IMG/VR virus record: IMGVR_UViG_3300042465_003753
Span: 1 to 33,075 of that record
Direction: 5' to 3' (one strand)
Source of the DNA: a virus
Length of the DNA: 33,075 bases
Shown: positions 15,668 to 23,865 of the stretch, piece after piece
How the letters are laid out: each line of letters begins with the position of its first letter
Position numbering within the stretch: position 1 is the first letter of the stretch
Made by a program: the position numbers and the translations under genes
The notes under the pieces: model-generated
The model's database searches: none
What the model saw: only the letters and a program-made list of their open reading frames with translations
Told to the model about the DNA's origin: nothing

Positions 15668-15671
15668 TATT

Positions 15672-16484
15672 ATGGCAAACGCCAACACAGAAGTAGATGT
15701 AAAAAAGAACACTGCCTTAGCAGTTGTTGATTATGACGACGATGCAGGTAGTGGTTTTGAACAAGCAGACAAGGACGCCTTTGCTATACCGTTCCTAAGT
15801 GTGCTGCAATCAGGTTCACCGCAAGTGAAGAAATCTGATGGTGCCTACATTAAAGGTGCTGAAGAAGGTTCACTATTCAATAGCGTTACCCAAGAAATTG
15901 CTTCTGGCGAAGCTGGTGTCAAGGTTATTCCTTGCTACTATACTCGTCGATTCGTTCGTTGGGGTGCTCGTGAAGCAGGCGGCGGTTTCAAAGCTGAGTA
16001 TACGTCAGATGATCCAATCATCTCAACTGTCAAGAATATCGACGGTCGTTCATACTTCCCTGAAGCTGATGGTTCTGTCAATCCTAAAGCCAACGACATT
16101 CTAGTTGATACACGCAACCATTACGTATTAATCGTACGTGACGATGGTTCGTTTAGCCCAGCTGTTGTGTCTATGACTAGCTCACAATTGAAGAAATCAC
16201 GTCAATGGATGAGTAAAATGGACGGCCTAAAATTCACTGGTAAAGATGGCCAAGTGAAAACCAAGCCAATGTTTAGTCATCTCTATACCTTATCTACTGT
16301 GCCAGAGTCAAATGACTCAGGTAGTTGGTTTGGTTATAAGGTAACCTTAGGCGAAGAAGTAAGTGCCGTAAGCCCTGCACTGTATTCTGCTGCTAAGGCT
16401 TTCCAAAAATCAATCACCGCAGGTGAAGTTAAGGTTCAACAACCTATGGCTGAATCAGCAGTGGAAGATACAGAAGACTTTTAA
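15672..16484 (+). CDS. Probable ssDNA-binding protein
   Basis: A 270-residue protein with AAGGAG before ATG 15672. The body mixes beta-prone and Lys/Arg-bearing stretches (YYTRRFVRWGAREAGGGFKA, NHYVLIVRDDGSFSPAVVSM, WMSKMDGLKFTGKDGQ). The C-terminus is acidic and ends in EDTEDF; an acidic tail with terminal Phe is the hallmark of bacterial SSB (DDDIPF) and T7 gp2.5, where it contacts polymerase and helicase. Together with its place between helicase and primase genes this suggests a phage single-stranded DNA-binding protein. It might also be annotated as a conserved unknown; the call is an inference from tail and context. Confidence 0.5.
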   Translation: MANANTEVDVKKNTALAVVDYDDDAGSGFEQADKDAFAIPFLSVLQSGSPQVKKSDGAYIKGAEEGSLFNSVTQEIASGEAGVKVIPCYYTRRFVRWGAREAGGGFKAEYTSDDPIISTVKNIDGRSYFPEADGSVNPKANDILVDTRNHYVLIVRDDGSFSPAVVSMTSSQLKKSRQWMSKMDGLKFTGKDGQVKTKPMFSHLYTLSTVPESNDSGSWFGYKVTLGEEVSAVSPALYSAAKAFQKSITAGEVKVQQPMAESAVEDTEDF

Positions 16485-16496
16485 GTAGTTATCGGT

Positions 16497-16546
16497 CGTC
16501 ATGACGCCGGATAAACGTAACCGGCATTCATTTAAGGGCTAGAAAG
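16497..16546 (+). promoter_or_regulatory. Structured leader before the primase gene
   Basis: The 63-base gap holds a perfect palindrome CGTCATGACG (16497-16506), an overlapping stem GCCGG/CCGGC (16506-16510 with 16521-16525) and the CTAGAAAG leader (16539-16546) directly before ATG 16548. The same palindrome-plus-CTAGAAAG layout follows the early promoters, yet I find no -35/-10 pair here. It may therefore be an mRNA stability or processing element, or a site for the same regulator without its promoter. Confidence 0.45.
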
Positions 16547-16547
16547 A

Positions 16548-18068
16548 ATGAAAGAAAAGACAACTAAAACCGTAGCTAGGATGGCTACGCTATTCGAAGG
16601 CTTAGACAGAGCCCACGGGCAGTTCATTATTACCGGTGTTAAAGGCACAGGTAAGATAGAAGGCCGAGCCACTACAGTCTTAGGCCGAGTAACAGAAGGT
16701 CATTGGATAGAGCATTTACAAGGTACCCTAGGTGTTGGTGTTGTACCAATCAAGGACGATAGTACATGTAACTGGGGCGCAATTGACATTGACGTGTACC
16801 CAATAGACTTTAAGAAGATCCAAGATAAGATTGACGAATTCAACCTGCCACTAATTATTTGTAGAACAAAATCAGGCGGTGCTCACTTATATTTATTTGG
16901 GTCAGAGCCACTCCCTGCCACACTAGTTAGATCAAAGTTAATGGTCTACGCTGCAGCGCTAGGTTACCCAAAAGTTGAGATCTTCCCTAAGCAAGTCCGT
17001 CTTGCTTCTAAGAACGACGTCGGCAATTGGTTAAACATGCCATACTTTGCAGGTGAAAAGACAGAGCGATATTGTATTGTAGGTGACGTTAAGAAAAACA
17101 TAGAAGAATTCCTAGACATAGCTGAGTCGAAGAGAGTATCAGAGGACGAGTTAAAAGCCATAGTGATTACCAAGGTAGGTGACGATGACTTCATGGACGG
17201 CCCTCCGTGTTTGCAGTCGTTAGCTTCTCAAGGTTTCCCTCAAGGCTCACGTAACTCTGGCTTATTTGCCATTGGCGTATACCTGCGCATGAAATTCCCA
17301 GATGATTGGGAAAAAGAGATGGATCCGTTCAACCAGAAGTTTATGAATCCACCTTTGCCATCTAAAGAAGTGCTGTTGTTGACTAGGTCGGTATCGCGTA
17401 AAAGCTACTTTTACCCCTGCGATAAGTTTCCGCTAAACGAGTATTGCTCAAAAGAATTGTGTAGAGGTCGCCAGTTTGGTATTGGTGAAGGCAATGAAGA
17501 CGATCCTATGGTTAACATTGGAGCCTTGGTCAAACTAATGACTGATCCACCAGTATGGATCATCGATGTTGACGGTGTTCGTATGGAGTTAGATACTGAT
17601 GACTTGATCAGCCAAGAACGCTTCAGGAAGCGCTGCGTCGAGTTAATCAATAACTACCCTAACAGGATTAAGCCAGTTACTTGGGAAAAGATGATCCGTG
17701 AAAAGCTCCGTAACGTTGAGCTAGTAGAAGCGCCAGATGATGCAGGAGCAGAAGGCCGTATGTGGTTCATGCTTGATAACTTTTGTACCGGTATGGTACA
17801 GGCAAGGGTTAAAGAAGAGATGCTTATGGGTAAACCTTGGACAGAGGAAGGTCGTACTTATTTCCGTGGCTCTGACTTTCAAAGATACCTTGAGCAGCAG
17901 CACTTCCGCAGCATGAGTAGTAAGGAGATCTGGTCAGCGTTACGCCGCCGTGGTGCAGAACACCATTCTTACAACATTAAGAGTAAGTGCGTTCAGTGTT
18001 GGTCAGTGCCTGCCTTTACTGCGCAAGATAGTGACTTTGAGGTTCCATCGGTTGAAGGCGAATTCTAA
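16548..18068 (+). CDS. AEP-superfamily primase
   Basis: A 506-residue archaeo-eukaryotic-type primase or primase-polymerase. The catalytic metal-binding Asp pair is in WGAIDIDVYPID (DID, 80-82), the His motif in RTKSGGAHLYLF (109-113), and the third motif region in VEIFPKQ followed by GNWLNMPYF (159-167), an arrangement of the AEP branch found in phages and TOTE-like elements. C221, C291, C300 and C305 (YPC...EYC..ELC, then RGRQFGIG) could bind zinc or an Fe-S cluster as in primase C-terminal domains. No helicase domain is fused. It ends in an acidic EGEF tail. The gene has the CTAGAAAG leader and its stop overlaps the UvrD-like helicase gene, indicating a shared role in replication. Confidence 0.85.
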   Translation: MKEKTTKTVARMATLFEGLDRAHGQFIITGVKGTGKIEGRATTVLGRVTEGHWIEHLQGTLGVGVVPIKDDSTCNWGAIDIDVYPIDFKKIQDKIDEFNLPLIICRTKSGGAHLYLFGSEPLPATLVRSKLMVYAAALGYPKVEIFPKQVRLASKNDVGNWLNMPYFAGEKTERYCIVGDVKKNIEEFLDIAESKRVSEDELKAIVITKVGDDDFMDGPPCLQSLASQGFPQGSRNSGLFAIGVYLRMKFPDDWEKEMDPFNQKFMNPPLPSKEVLLLTRSVSRKSYFYPCDKFPLNEYCSKELCRGRQFGIGEGNEDDPMVNIGALVKLMTDPPVWIIDVDGVRMELDTDDLISQERFRKRCVELINNYPNRIKPVTWEKMIREKLRNVELVEAPDDAGAEGRMWFMLDNFCTGMVQARVKEEMLMGKPWTEEGRTYFRGSDFQRYLEQQHFRSMSSKEIWSALRRRGAEHHSYNIKSKCVQCWSVPAFTAQDSDFEVPSVEGEF

Positions 18069-19597
18069 TGAAGATAGGTCAGCACCAAACGCTGATCTTA
18101 GGAGCTCCTGGTTGCGGTAAAACAACCAGGCTCTTACAGATAGTAGAAGAGCAGTTAGCGTCAGGCGTGAAGCCTGAGAAAATTGCCTACATGTCATTCA
18201 CAACAAAGGCTGTCAACGAAGCTATAAATAGGGCAGGAACAAAGTTTGGATTCGTCAAGAGCGAGTTACCATTCTTTAGAACTGTCCATAGCTTTTGCTT
18301 CAGACAGACAGGTGCTAGCCGTAGCTCAGTCATGAGCAAGGCGCACTATCAAGATCTAGCCAACATCCTAGGAATTTCCTTGAATTGGAATATGGACGAG
18401 GAAGGTACAGGGCTTCCTGTTGGTGGCACAGTAGGGGATCAAATGTTGTTTGTAGATAACTTGTCTAGGTCTACAGGCGATTCACTTAAGAAAACCTACG
18501 ACTCTTTGGAATACCCAGACTTTAGTTGGCACCAGCTGACCCAGTTCAGTAAAGCCCTGAAAGACTACAAGCATGACACCGGGTTGATTGACTTTACCGA
18601 CATGCTGCGTGAGTATCTAGTAACAGGTAAACCTGCTAACGTCGATGTGGCTATTATTGATGAAGCTCAAGATCTGTCAAAGGTCCAATGGGAAGTTATT
18701 AAGCGGGCATTTAACAGCTGCAAGGAAGTGTACATCGCAGGAGACGACGATCAAGCCATCTACAAATGGTCAGGCGCTGATGTGGATTCCTTCTTAAGTT
18801 TAGAAGGTGAAAAGGAGATCCTTGCAAAATCTTGGCGGCTTCCTAGTTCAATCCACAAGTTAAGTCAAAAAGTGATCAAAAGGGTTGGCAAGAGATTCAA
18901 CAAAGCCTTTGCGTCTAAGGAAGAGAAAGGACAAATAAGTTACTATCTAAACCCTGAGATGGTGCAGGATTCAGAAGGCACCTGGTTGTATTTAGCCAGG
19001 AACGCGTATCAGTTATCAGGCATTAAAAGAACGTTGTTTGAGCAAGGCATAACGTTCACCACAAGTCAAGGCAGCAGCGTCAAGCCTAGAGAACATAAAG
19101 CTATTGTTTATTGGGAAAGACTCAGGGCTAAAAAGGCACAGCTAGGGATTGATGTAAAGCAAATACTATCATTCTTAGAAGTAGGCTATAGCATCAAGCG
19201 TGGGTATAAGGACGGTAAGGCTTTGTTAGATGATGTCTACTATACATTAGATGATCTTAAACAAGACCACGGCATTCTTATTGATCTACCTTGGCATGAT
19301 GCCCTGACAGGGATCCCTCTAGAGCAGCGGGAATACTACCTAGCCATTCTACGCCGAGGCGGACCTAAAGCCTTGTCTCAAGTACCTAGACACCACATTT
19401 CCACTATTCATGGAGTCAAAGGCGGTGAGTCAGACAATGTGGTATTATTTACAGATTTGGCCAAGAAGAGCTATACCGAGTATACAAAGAACCCTGACGA
19501 TGAAACCAGGGTGTTCTACGTCGGTATAACCAGGGCCAAAAAACACCTACACATTATCTTACCTCAAACCAACATGTACTTTGGAGAGTACCAATGA
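18068..19597 (+). CDS. UvrD/PcrA-like superfamily 1 helicase
   Basis: A 509-residue ATP-dependent helicase, predicted 3'-5'. Walker A is GAPGCGKT (12-19), motif Ia MSFTTKAV, Walker B IIDEAQDLS (196-204), motif III GDDDQAIYKW (225-234); near the C-terminus STIHGVKGGESDNVVLF and VFYVGITRAKKHLHI correspond to motifs V and VI. It lacks the long 1B/2B insertions of full UvrD, as expected for a short phage form. Start ATG overlaps the primase stop (TAATG). It probably unwinds DNA at phage forks or during recombination; no DnaB-type replicative helicase is present in the window. Confidence 0.93.
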   Translation: MKIGQHQTLILGAPGCGKTTRLLQIVEEQLASGVKPEKIAYMSFTTKAVNEAINRAGTKFGFVKSELPFFRTVHSFCFRQTGASRSSVMSKAHYQDLANILGISLNWNMDEEGTGLPVGGTVGDQMLFVDNLSRSTGDSLKKTYDSLEYPDFSWHQLTQFSKALKDYKHDTGLIDFTDMLREYLVTGKPANVDVAIIDEAQDLSKVQWEVIKRAFNSCKEVYIAGDDDQAIYKWSGADVDSFLSLEGEKEILAKSWRLPSSIHKLSQKVIKRVGKRFNKAFASKEEKGQISYYLNPEMVQDSEGTWLYLARNAYQLSGIKRTLFEQGITFTTSQGSSVKPREHKAIVYWERLRAKKAQLGIDVKQILSFLEVGYSIKRGYKDGKALLDDVYYTLDDLKQDHGILIDLPWHDALTGIPLEQREYYLAILRRGGPKALSQVPRHHISTIHGVKGGESDNVVLFTDLAKKSYTEYTKNPDDETRVFYVGITRAKKHLHIILPQTNMYFGEYQ

Positions 19598-19680
19598 AGC
19601 AAAAGGCACTAAACTGGATCCGTGGGTTAGAAGTCATAACCTGCCTGTTCATTATTGCAGGAGTGATTAGGCATTGGTAA
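19594..19680 (+). CDS. 28-residue membrane protein
   Basis: ATG 19594 overlaps the helicase stop (ATGA) and follows GGAGAG. The product, 28 residues, has a basic, Trp-containing start (MKQKALNWIRG) and one hydrophobic segment (about 11-26), ending RHW. Size and layout match small phage membrane proteins. It is the last gene before the promoter at 19700. Function unknown. Confidence 0.5.
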   Translation: MKQKALNWIRGLEVITCLFIIAGVIRHW

Positions 19681-19699
19681 ATTATTTTTGCATAAACTG

Positions 19700-19759
19700 T
19701 TTACATTTCAAAATAGCCTTTGTATAATGTTCCTACGGTCATGTTGACCGGCTAGAAAG
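19700..19759 (+). promoter_or_regulatory. Strong early promoter with start-site inverted repeat
   Basis: CTG-TTTACA (19700-19705), 17 bases, perfect TATAAT (19723-19728), seven bases, then inverted repeat CGGTCA-TGT-TGACCG (19736-19750) and CTAGAAAG (19752-19759). The expected transcription start falls at the beginning of the repeat, so the repeat could be an operator or a 5' mRNA hairpin. It drives 19776 onward, including the nucleotide-modification genes. Confidence 0.85.
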
Positions 19760-19775
19760 AATAGAAAGGTATATC

Positions 19776-20135
19776 ATGGAATTTGAAGGCAGATCAGAGT
19801 ATTCAGAACGTAACGATTGTGTCATTAGAGCATTCTCTGTGGTTTCAGGTAAGTCATACGTTGAAGTTCACAAAGAATTTTCTGCTGCAGGTCGTCGCAG
19901 TCGTTGTAAAACAAAGTCTACAACATCAGCTAGCATCGCTAAAGAGTATGGCTGGAAAAAAGTACCATGCCGTATGACAGTAGCTAAGTTTTTAGATAAC
20001 GTCAAGCATGCAGGAAGCGTTGTTGCCCGTGTAAGTGGTCACATGTTTGCTGTTGTCGATGGTGAAATTACCGACATCTACCCTGTCCGTCCTAAAAGAA
20101 TAGTGACATACTACTACACTAAGGAGGCAGTATGA
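19776..20135 (+). CDS. Papain-fold-like small phage protein
   Basis: A 119-residue protein with AAAGG before ATG 19776. Cys15 in ERNDCVIRAF at the start of a helix, and His89 in VSGHMFAVVDGEITD followed by Asp residues, have the order and spacing of a papain/NlpC-like Cys-His-Asp centre. Similar small proteins (DCxxRA start, SGHxxAVxDG near the end) are common in phages and mostly of unknown function. It could be a peptidase, an acyltransferase or an inactive relative. It is the first gene after the promoter, so it is made early. Its stop overlaps the next start (ATGA). Confidence 0.6.
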   Translation: MEFEGRSEYSERNDCVIRAFSVVSGKSYVEVHKEFSAAGRRSRCKTKSTTSASIAKEYGWKKVPCRMTVAKFLDNVKHAGSVVARVSGHMFAVVDGEITDIYPVRPKRIVTYYYTKEAV

Positions 20136-20413
20136 ATAACACCGAACTTGCAAACAAATTAACCATTGCTAAGCTTGAAATGGATAAAGCCATCGAGGCT
20201 TTTGAGAAGCTTAAATACCAATGGCTAGAGCTAGGCATTGACGAGATCAATACTGACATCGCCAAGGTTAAACTGACCAAGGCTATCCGCATCGCACTTG
20301 ATACCAAAGCTATTAAGGAAGAGATGCCTAAAGAATGGTGTGACAACCACAGTAAGATCTCTGAAGTTGCCACTCTCCGTATTTCTTATATCCCTCAAAT
20401 GGAGGCAGCATGA
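20132..20413 (+). CDS. Small helical protein, unknown
   Basis: A 93-residue, Lys/Glu/Ala/Ile-rich, mostly helical protein with one Cys and no membrane segment. Start ATG 20132 overlaps the stop of the papain-like gene and is preceded by AAGGAGG; the stop overlaps the next ATG (ATGA). I do not recognise a family. The tight coupling places it in the same unit as the modification genes. Confidence 0.65.
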   Translation: MNNTELANKLTIAKLEMDKAIEAFEKLKYQWLELGIDEINTDIAKVKLTKAIRIALDTKAIKEEMPKEWCDNHSKISEVATLRISYIPQMEAA

Positions 20414-21384
20414 AAATAGCAATCTATAGTCCTAACGGTACTTTAACCGATAAAGAAGGATCTCACCGTACAGCATGGGCTTACATGCGTGCTGACCAGA
20501 TCAGCCGTGATGGCCACGACGTGGATGTGATCTACACTAAGAACGAATCTAAGACCGACTGGGAGCAGTATGACAAGATCTATTGCTACCTCGGCATGGA
20601 ATGGTCTGGCGCTATTAACTTGTTTGGTGGCGCTTCTCCAGAAAATCGTGAGAAGTTTGATCGACTAATTGGCTTTGGCGACAAGCTAGAATGGCTAGAT
20701 GAGCGACCAATTGACCTTGGCGACCTAATTGCTAAAAGATGGCCTGATTTTCCAAAAGATGCTCTAAATGCTCGCGCCACAAGCGCGTCAGTCCACACAC
20801 AAAAAGCCTCGAGTTATATTATATTAGGAGACAGTCATAGTCTGAACTGGTATATCCCAGGCGCGTCAGTACTGCGTCATGATGGGAAAACTCTTTTTGG
20901 GGCGTTAGAAAGTGGCATTTCTAGCTTTCTGAAGCATACTCCTAAGAAATTGTGCGTTTGCTTCGGTAATATCGACATCCGTCACCACTTAATGCGTCAA
21001 TCTCACCCTCTTGTGGCGTTGACCGACTTAGTAGTGCGACTACAGCAGCAGCTTCATGATTATCAGAAGGAGACCGGCTGCGAAATTGAAATAGTGCAGC
21101 CTGCTTACATCGAGAATGAAAGTCGTAAGCTGCCTAAGACCGGCTGGTACAAGGGCACTCCATTTGCAGGTACATGGGCAGAGCGTGAAAAGTTACGTTC
21201 TTTGATGGACGGCTTGTTAAAAGACGCTTGCCTAAATAATGGTTGGACGTATCTTAAGTACCCAAGGTATTTTGTTAATGCACTAGATGAGATGGATGAA
21301 GACTACATGGAAAAACCAGGTTCTGTCCACATGTCTTGGGCTCATGGCCGTATGAATCGTATGTTAAGAGGGGAAGCAGAATGA
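20410..21384 (+). CDS. SGNH-hydrolase-like protein with Rossmann-like N-terminal part
   Basis: A 324-residue protein. Residues 1-115 begin MKIAIYSPNGTLTD and look like an alpha/beta Rossmann or glycosyltransferase-like domain. Residues 135-315 carry the blocks of an SGNH hydrolase: ILGDSHS (Ser142 nucleophile), CFGNID (Asn187) and GSVHMS (His307). SGNH enzymes are esterases, lipases or acyltransferases acting through an acyl-serine. It starts a run of genes joined by ATGA overlaps that lead into a hypermodification-like enzyme and a PLP enzyme, so it may act on a modified nucleotide or DNA base, for instance by acyl transfer or deprotection. That function is inference. An alternative is a capsule- or surface-modifying enzyme. 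Confidence 0.6.
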   Translation: MKIAIYSPNGTLTDKEGSHRTAWAYMRADQISRDGHDVDVIYTKNESKTDWEQYDKIYCYLGMEWSGAINLFGGASPENREKFDRLIGFGDKLEWLDERPIDLGDLIAKRWPDFPKDALNARATSASVHTQKASSYIILGDSHSLNWYIPGASVLRHDGKTLFGALESGISSFLKHTPKKLCVCFGNIDIRHHLMRQSHPLVALTDLVVRLQQQLHDYQKETGCEIEIVQPAYIENESRKLPKTGWYKGTPFAGTWAEREKLRSLMDGLLKDACLNNGWTYLKYPRYFVNALDEMDEDYMEKPGSVHMSWAHGRMNRMLRGEAE

Positions 21385-22514
21385 CTAACCTTGTAATGAC
21401 CGAGTATTACCCGGAATTCCTACGCTACCACCAGATGGCTACCTGGCAGCAGGAGCACTGCAACTTAGGAACGACACGTCACGAGGACTCGCCTTTTGAC
21501 GATGAACTTATGAAGCACGTTCACCTCTACGATGTTGTCAACCGTCGTTACGCCGGGTTTACACAGATCCTGCTTGACTTGTGGTATGGGAAATCCGAGG
21601 ATCATCCATACGATCATAAGATGCATGGCATTCGTTTGCCAATTGCTGAAGAAGCTACGGGTGTTCATGGTGTTTGGTCCTTGCCTGAGTGGTTGTATGT
21701 ATTTATGCTCCACAGACTGACAGGCTCAGGAATTAACTACGGCAAGAAGCATTCAGGTTACCACAACACGCTGCTACCAGATATTGTTGGTCTTTCAATC
21801 GAACAGATGGCTGAGAAGGTACAATGGTCGCAGTCTACGTTCTACACGTCTGTTGGTTATCAATTCCCTGCCTTTCCTAAACCAGGCAAGGGATTTAAAC
21901 GTGGCGGAGACTTCTTCTTGTCTGTGTATGCACCAGTCTTGGCAAGACAATTGGCTGATTGGTTAACGTCAGGTGAGAAGAAAGGACTTAGGGAGATTGG
22001 CGAATGGATGTTTGAATGGAATAGATCTAAAGATCTCAGAGCCTACAAATTCCAATACGCTGCTGTGGTTGCTGACATAGCCGACTTCTTCCCTGAGTTA
22101 GTCAACAAAGAGTCGCACTTCTTTTATGGTACAAACGCGGTGGAATGCTTAAGCTACTTGTTTCATAAGCCTAAGAAAGTGAAGCCAATACAATTTCTAG
22201 ATCAAATTATGGAGAGAATTTATGAAGATACTGGATCGGTCCCCTACGATGCAGAAGATATTGCTTGTGATTACATTCGCTGGATTGAATCTTATGTTCG
22301 GCCAGGACATGACTACGAGCATCTTGATCGCAACAATGTTTTTAGTAGTCACGGAATTAGTCATCATCCTTATGGACGGCAGCGGAAGCATCTTGAATTG
22401 GGCCTTGTTGCTAATTTTAATGACATCGGCGTTCATCCTTCTGATGACTATGTATTGCATAGAGCTAATATGACGGTTGAGGAATATCAAAGGAGAGTAA
22501 AAGATGGCGCATAA
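21381..22514 (+). CDS. Putative DNA base hypermodification enzyme (aGPT-PPlase/HMUDK helical-domain-like)
   Basis: A 377-residue, helix-rich protein with many His, Trp and Tyr. ATG 21381 follows GAGGGGAAG and overlaps the previous stop. The segments HLYDVVNRRYAGFTQILLDL, WSLPEWLYVFMLHRLTG, HSGYHNTLLPDIVG and especially YDAEDIACDYIRWIESY recall the helical family described in phages with hypermodified thymine (alpha-glutamyl/putrescinyl-thymine pyrophosphorylase and the helical domain of 5-hmdU DNA kinase), which has an early Asn/Arg motif and a late D-x-E-x-x-x-C-E/D-Y motif. If right, it would attach an amino compound to an activated hydroxymethyl base. The match is from memory and partial; it could be a new family. 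Coupled both sides (overlap of 11 bases with the PLP gene). Confidence 0.4.
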   Translation: MTNLVMTEYYPEFLRYHQMATWQQEHCNLGTTRHEDSPFDDELMKHVHLYDVVNRRYAGFTQILLDLWYGKSEDHPYDHKMHGIRLPIAEEATGVHGVWSLPEWLYVFMLHRLTGSGINYGKKHSGYHNTLLPDIVGLSIEQMAEKVQWSQSTFYTSVGYQFPAFPKPGKGFKRGGDFFLSVYAPVLARQLADWLTSGEKKGLREIGEWMFEWNRSKDLRAYKFQYAAVVADIADFFPELVNKESHFFYGTNAVECLSYLFHKPKKVKPIQFLDQIMERIYEDTGSVPYDAEDIACDYIRWIESYVRPGHDYEHLDRNNVFSSHGISHHPYGRQRKHLELGLVANFNDIGVHPSDDYVLHRANMTVEEYQRRVKDGA

Positions 22515-23409
22515 CAATCATGTAGTAGATGGAATCAACTACGATCTAACCTTGCATACGCGAGATGAATATCTGGAAATGACAAAGGATTGGAGTGACC
22601 CTTGCGGTGATCTAATTGTTGAGCCATTCCAATTAACAGGAGATGATCGTACCTTCCACGTAGTTCGAGAAGATCTAAACCCACTAGGTGGTACTAAAGG
22701 TCGATTGGGAGAGTTGTTGATGTCTACCATCAAGACTGATACCATTACCTATGTGGCACCTAGACAAGGCCATGCCCCTGCAGCGTTGGCAATCCTGGCT
22801 AAGAAATACAACAAACGATTAGTGCTATTTGCACCAGCCAGACAAGAAGCTAGCGTCCATCAAATGCACGCCATGGAATTAGGCGGTGAACTTAGGTGGG
22901 TTCGTTCTGCTGCCATGCCTAACTTAAACCGTGAAGCAAAGGCTTGGGCTGACAGGAACGACGCTACCTTCTTCCCTTTTGGGTTAAAGCATCCGTTAGT
23001 TACCGCTGTTATGGCTAGAGTATGTGACAACTACATGAAGAAGCATGGGCAACCTAAAGAAATGTGGACAGCCATTTCAACAGGCGTGATGAGCCGTAGT
23101 ATGCAAGTGGGCTGGCCAGACACTGACTTTCATTCGGTGGCTGTTGCCCGTAACTTAAAAGCAGGCGAAGCAGGTAGGGCTAAGATCTACAGCCACCCTT
23201 ACGAGTTTGGCCGTGGTGAAGACATGGAGACAGCGCCATTCCCTTCAGTCAAGACATACGATCTTAAAGTGCTGCGCTTTATGCGTGAACACGCTAGCGA
23301 TGGTGCCTACTTCTGGAATACCGGCTGCGACCATACAGTGACCACTGATCCTGCTACAATTAATAGTTACCGCGAATGGGGTGACAAATCTGATTTACTT
23401 AAACCGTAA
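22504..23409 (+). CDS. PLP-dependent enzyme, fold type II (TrpB / ACC-deaminase-like)
   Basis: A 301-residue enzyme. REDLNPLGGTKGRLGELL (about 55-72) matches the PLP-lysine motif of fold-type II enzymes such as ACC deaminase, D-cysteine desulfhydrase and threonine synthase (GG-x-K-x-R), with Lys65 as the Schiff-base residue. YVAPRQGHAPAALAILAKKY corresponds to the S/T-x-N-H-A substrate and helix region, with the usual Asn replaced, and AISTGVMSRSM to a phosphate-binding glycine/serine loop. Members catalyse beta-elimination, replacement or decarboxylation on amino acids. Next to a putative base hypermodification enzyme it may build or trim an amino-acid-derived group, as PLP enzymes do in thymidine hypermodification of some phages. 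Substrate unknown. Starts at ATG 22504, preceded by AAAGGAGAG. Confidence 0.65.
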   Translation: MAHNNHVVDGINYDLTLHTRDEYLEMTKDWSDPCGDLIVEPFQLTGDDRTFHVVREDLNPLGGTKGRLGELLMSTIKTDTITYVAPRQGHAPAALAILAKKYNKRLVLFAPARQEASVHQMHAMELGGELRWVRSAAMPNLNREAKAWADRNDATFFPFGLKHPLVTAVMARVCDNYMKKHGQPKEMWTAISTGVMSRSMQVGWPDTDFHSVAVARNLKAGEAGRAKIYSHPYEFGRGEDMETAPFPSVKTYDLKVLRFMREHASDGAYFWNTGCDHTVTTDPATINSYREWGDKSDLLKP

Positions 23410-23451
23410 TACTGTTTACAATGATCATCCATATTGAGAAAGGAAAGAATG

Positions 23452-23865
23452 ATGAGCATAGATGATACCTTTGGACCATTGTCCAATTATGAATCGGTGG
23501 CTGCGTTTCACGAGAAGTACGGCTTAACTTATGACGGTAAGCCTAGGTTGTTGGACGAGGATACCGTTAAATTCAGGCTTAAGTTTTTAGAGGAAGAGCT
23601 GATGGAGTTTAGGGTTTCAGCTCTAGCAGATGACTTACCAGGCATGGCTGACGCTTTGATTGATCTGGTCTATGTTGCTATGGGCACAGCTTACATGATG
23701 GGCTTACCTTGGCAGCCATTGTGGAATGAAGTGCAAAGAGCCAACATGACGAAGGTCAGGGCTAGTAGTCAAGGTCAGTCTAAGCGTGGGTCTGCCCTAG
23801 ATGTAATTAAGCCAGAAGGTTGGCGAGGGCCAGACATTGAAGGGGTGCTAGATGCAGCTAGATAA
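23452..23865 (+). CDS. MazG-like nucleotide pyrophosphohydrolase
   Basis: A 137-residue all-alpha protein. The KFRLKFLEEELMEF stretch (E-E-E-x-x-E) and DALIDLVYVAMGTAYMMGL (D-x-x-x-D) are the two metal-binding helices of the MazG/dUTPase-like NTP pyrophosphatase fold. It should hydrolyse a (d)NTP to the monophosphate and pyrophosphate. In this setting it may remove the normal nucleotide that competes with a modified one, or supply a dNMP to the hydroxymethylase. The start is ATG 23452 (ATG 23449 equally possible) with AAAGGAAAG. A CTGTTTACA at 23412-23420 lies upstream but lacks a -10 at proper spacing. Its end overlaps the next small gene. Confidence 0.8.
   Translation: MSIDDTFGPLSNYESVAAFHEKYGLTYDGKPRLLDEDTVKFRLKFLEEELMEFRVSALADDLPGMADALIDLVYVAMGTAYMMGLPWQPLWNEVQRANMTKVRASSQGQSKRGSALDVIKPEGWRGPDIEGVLDAAR

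Noticed and set aside
23412-23440. CTGTTTACA before the MazG-like gene as a promoter
   Set aside because: The only -10-like hexamer (TATTGA) is 11 bases away, too close; no inverted repeat of the family type and no CTAGAAAG. It may be a degenerate remnant.
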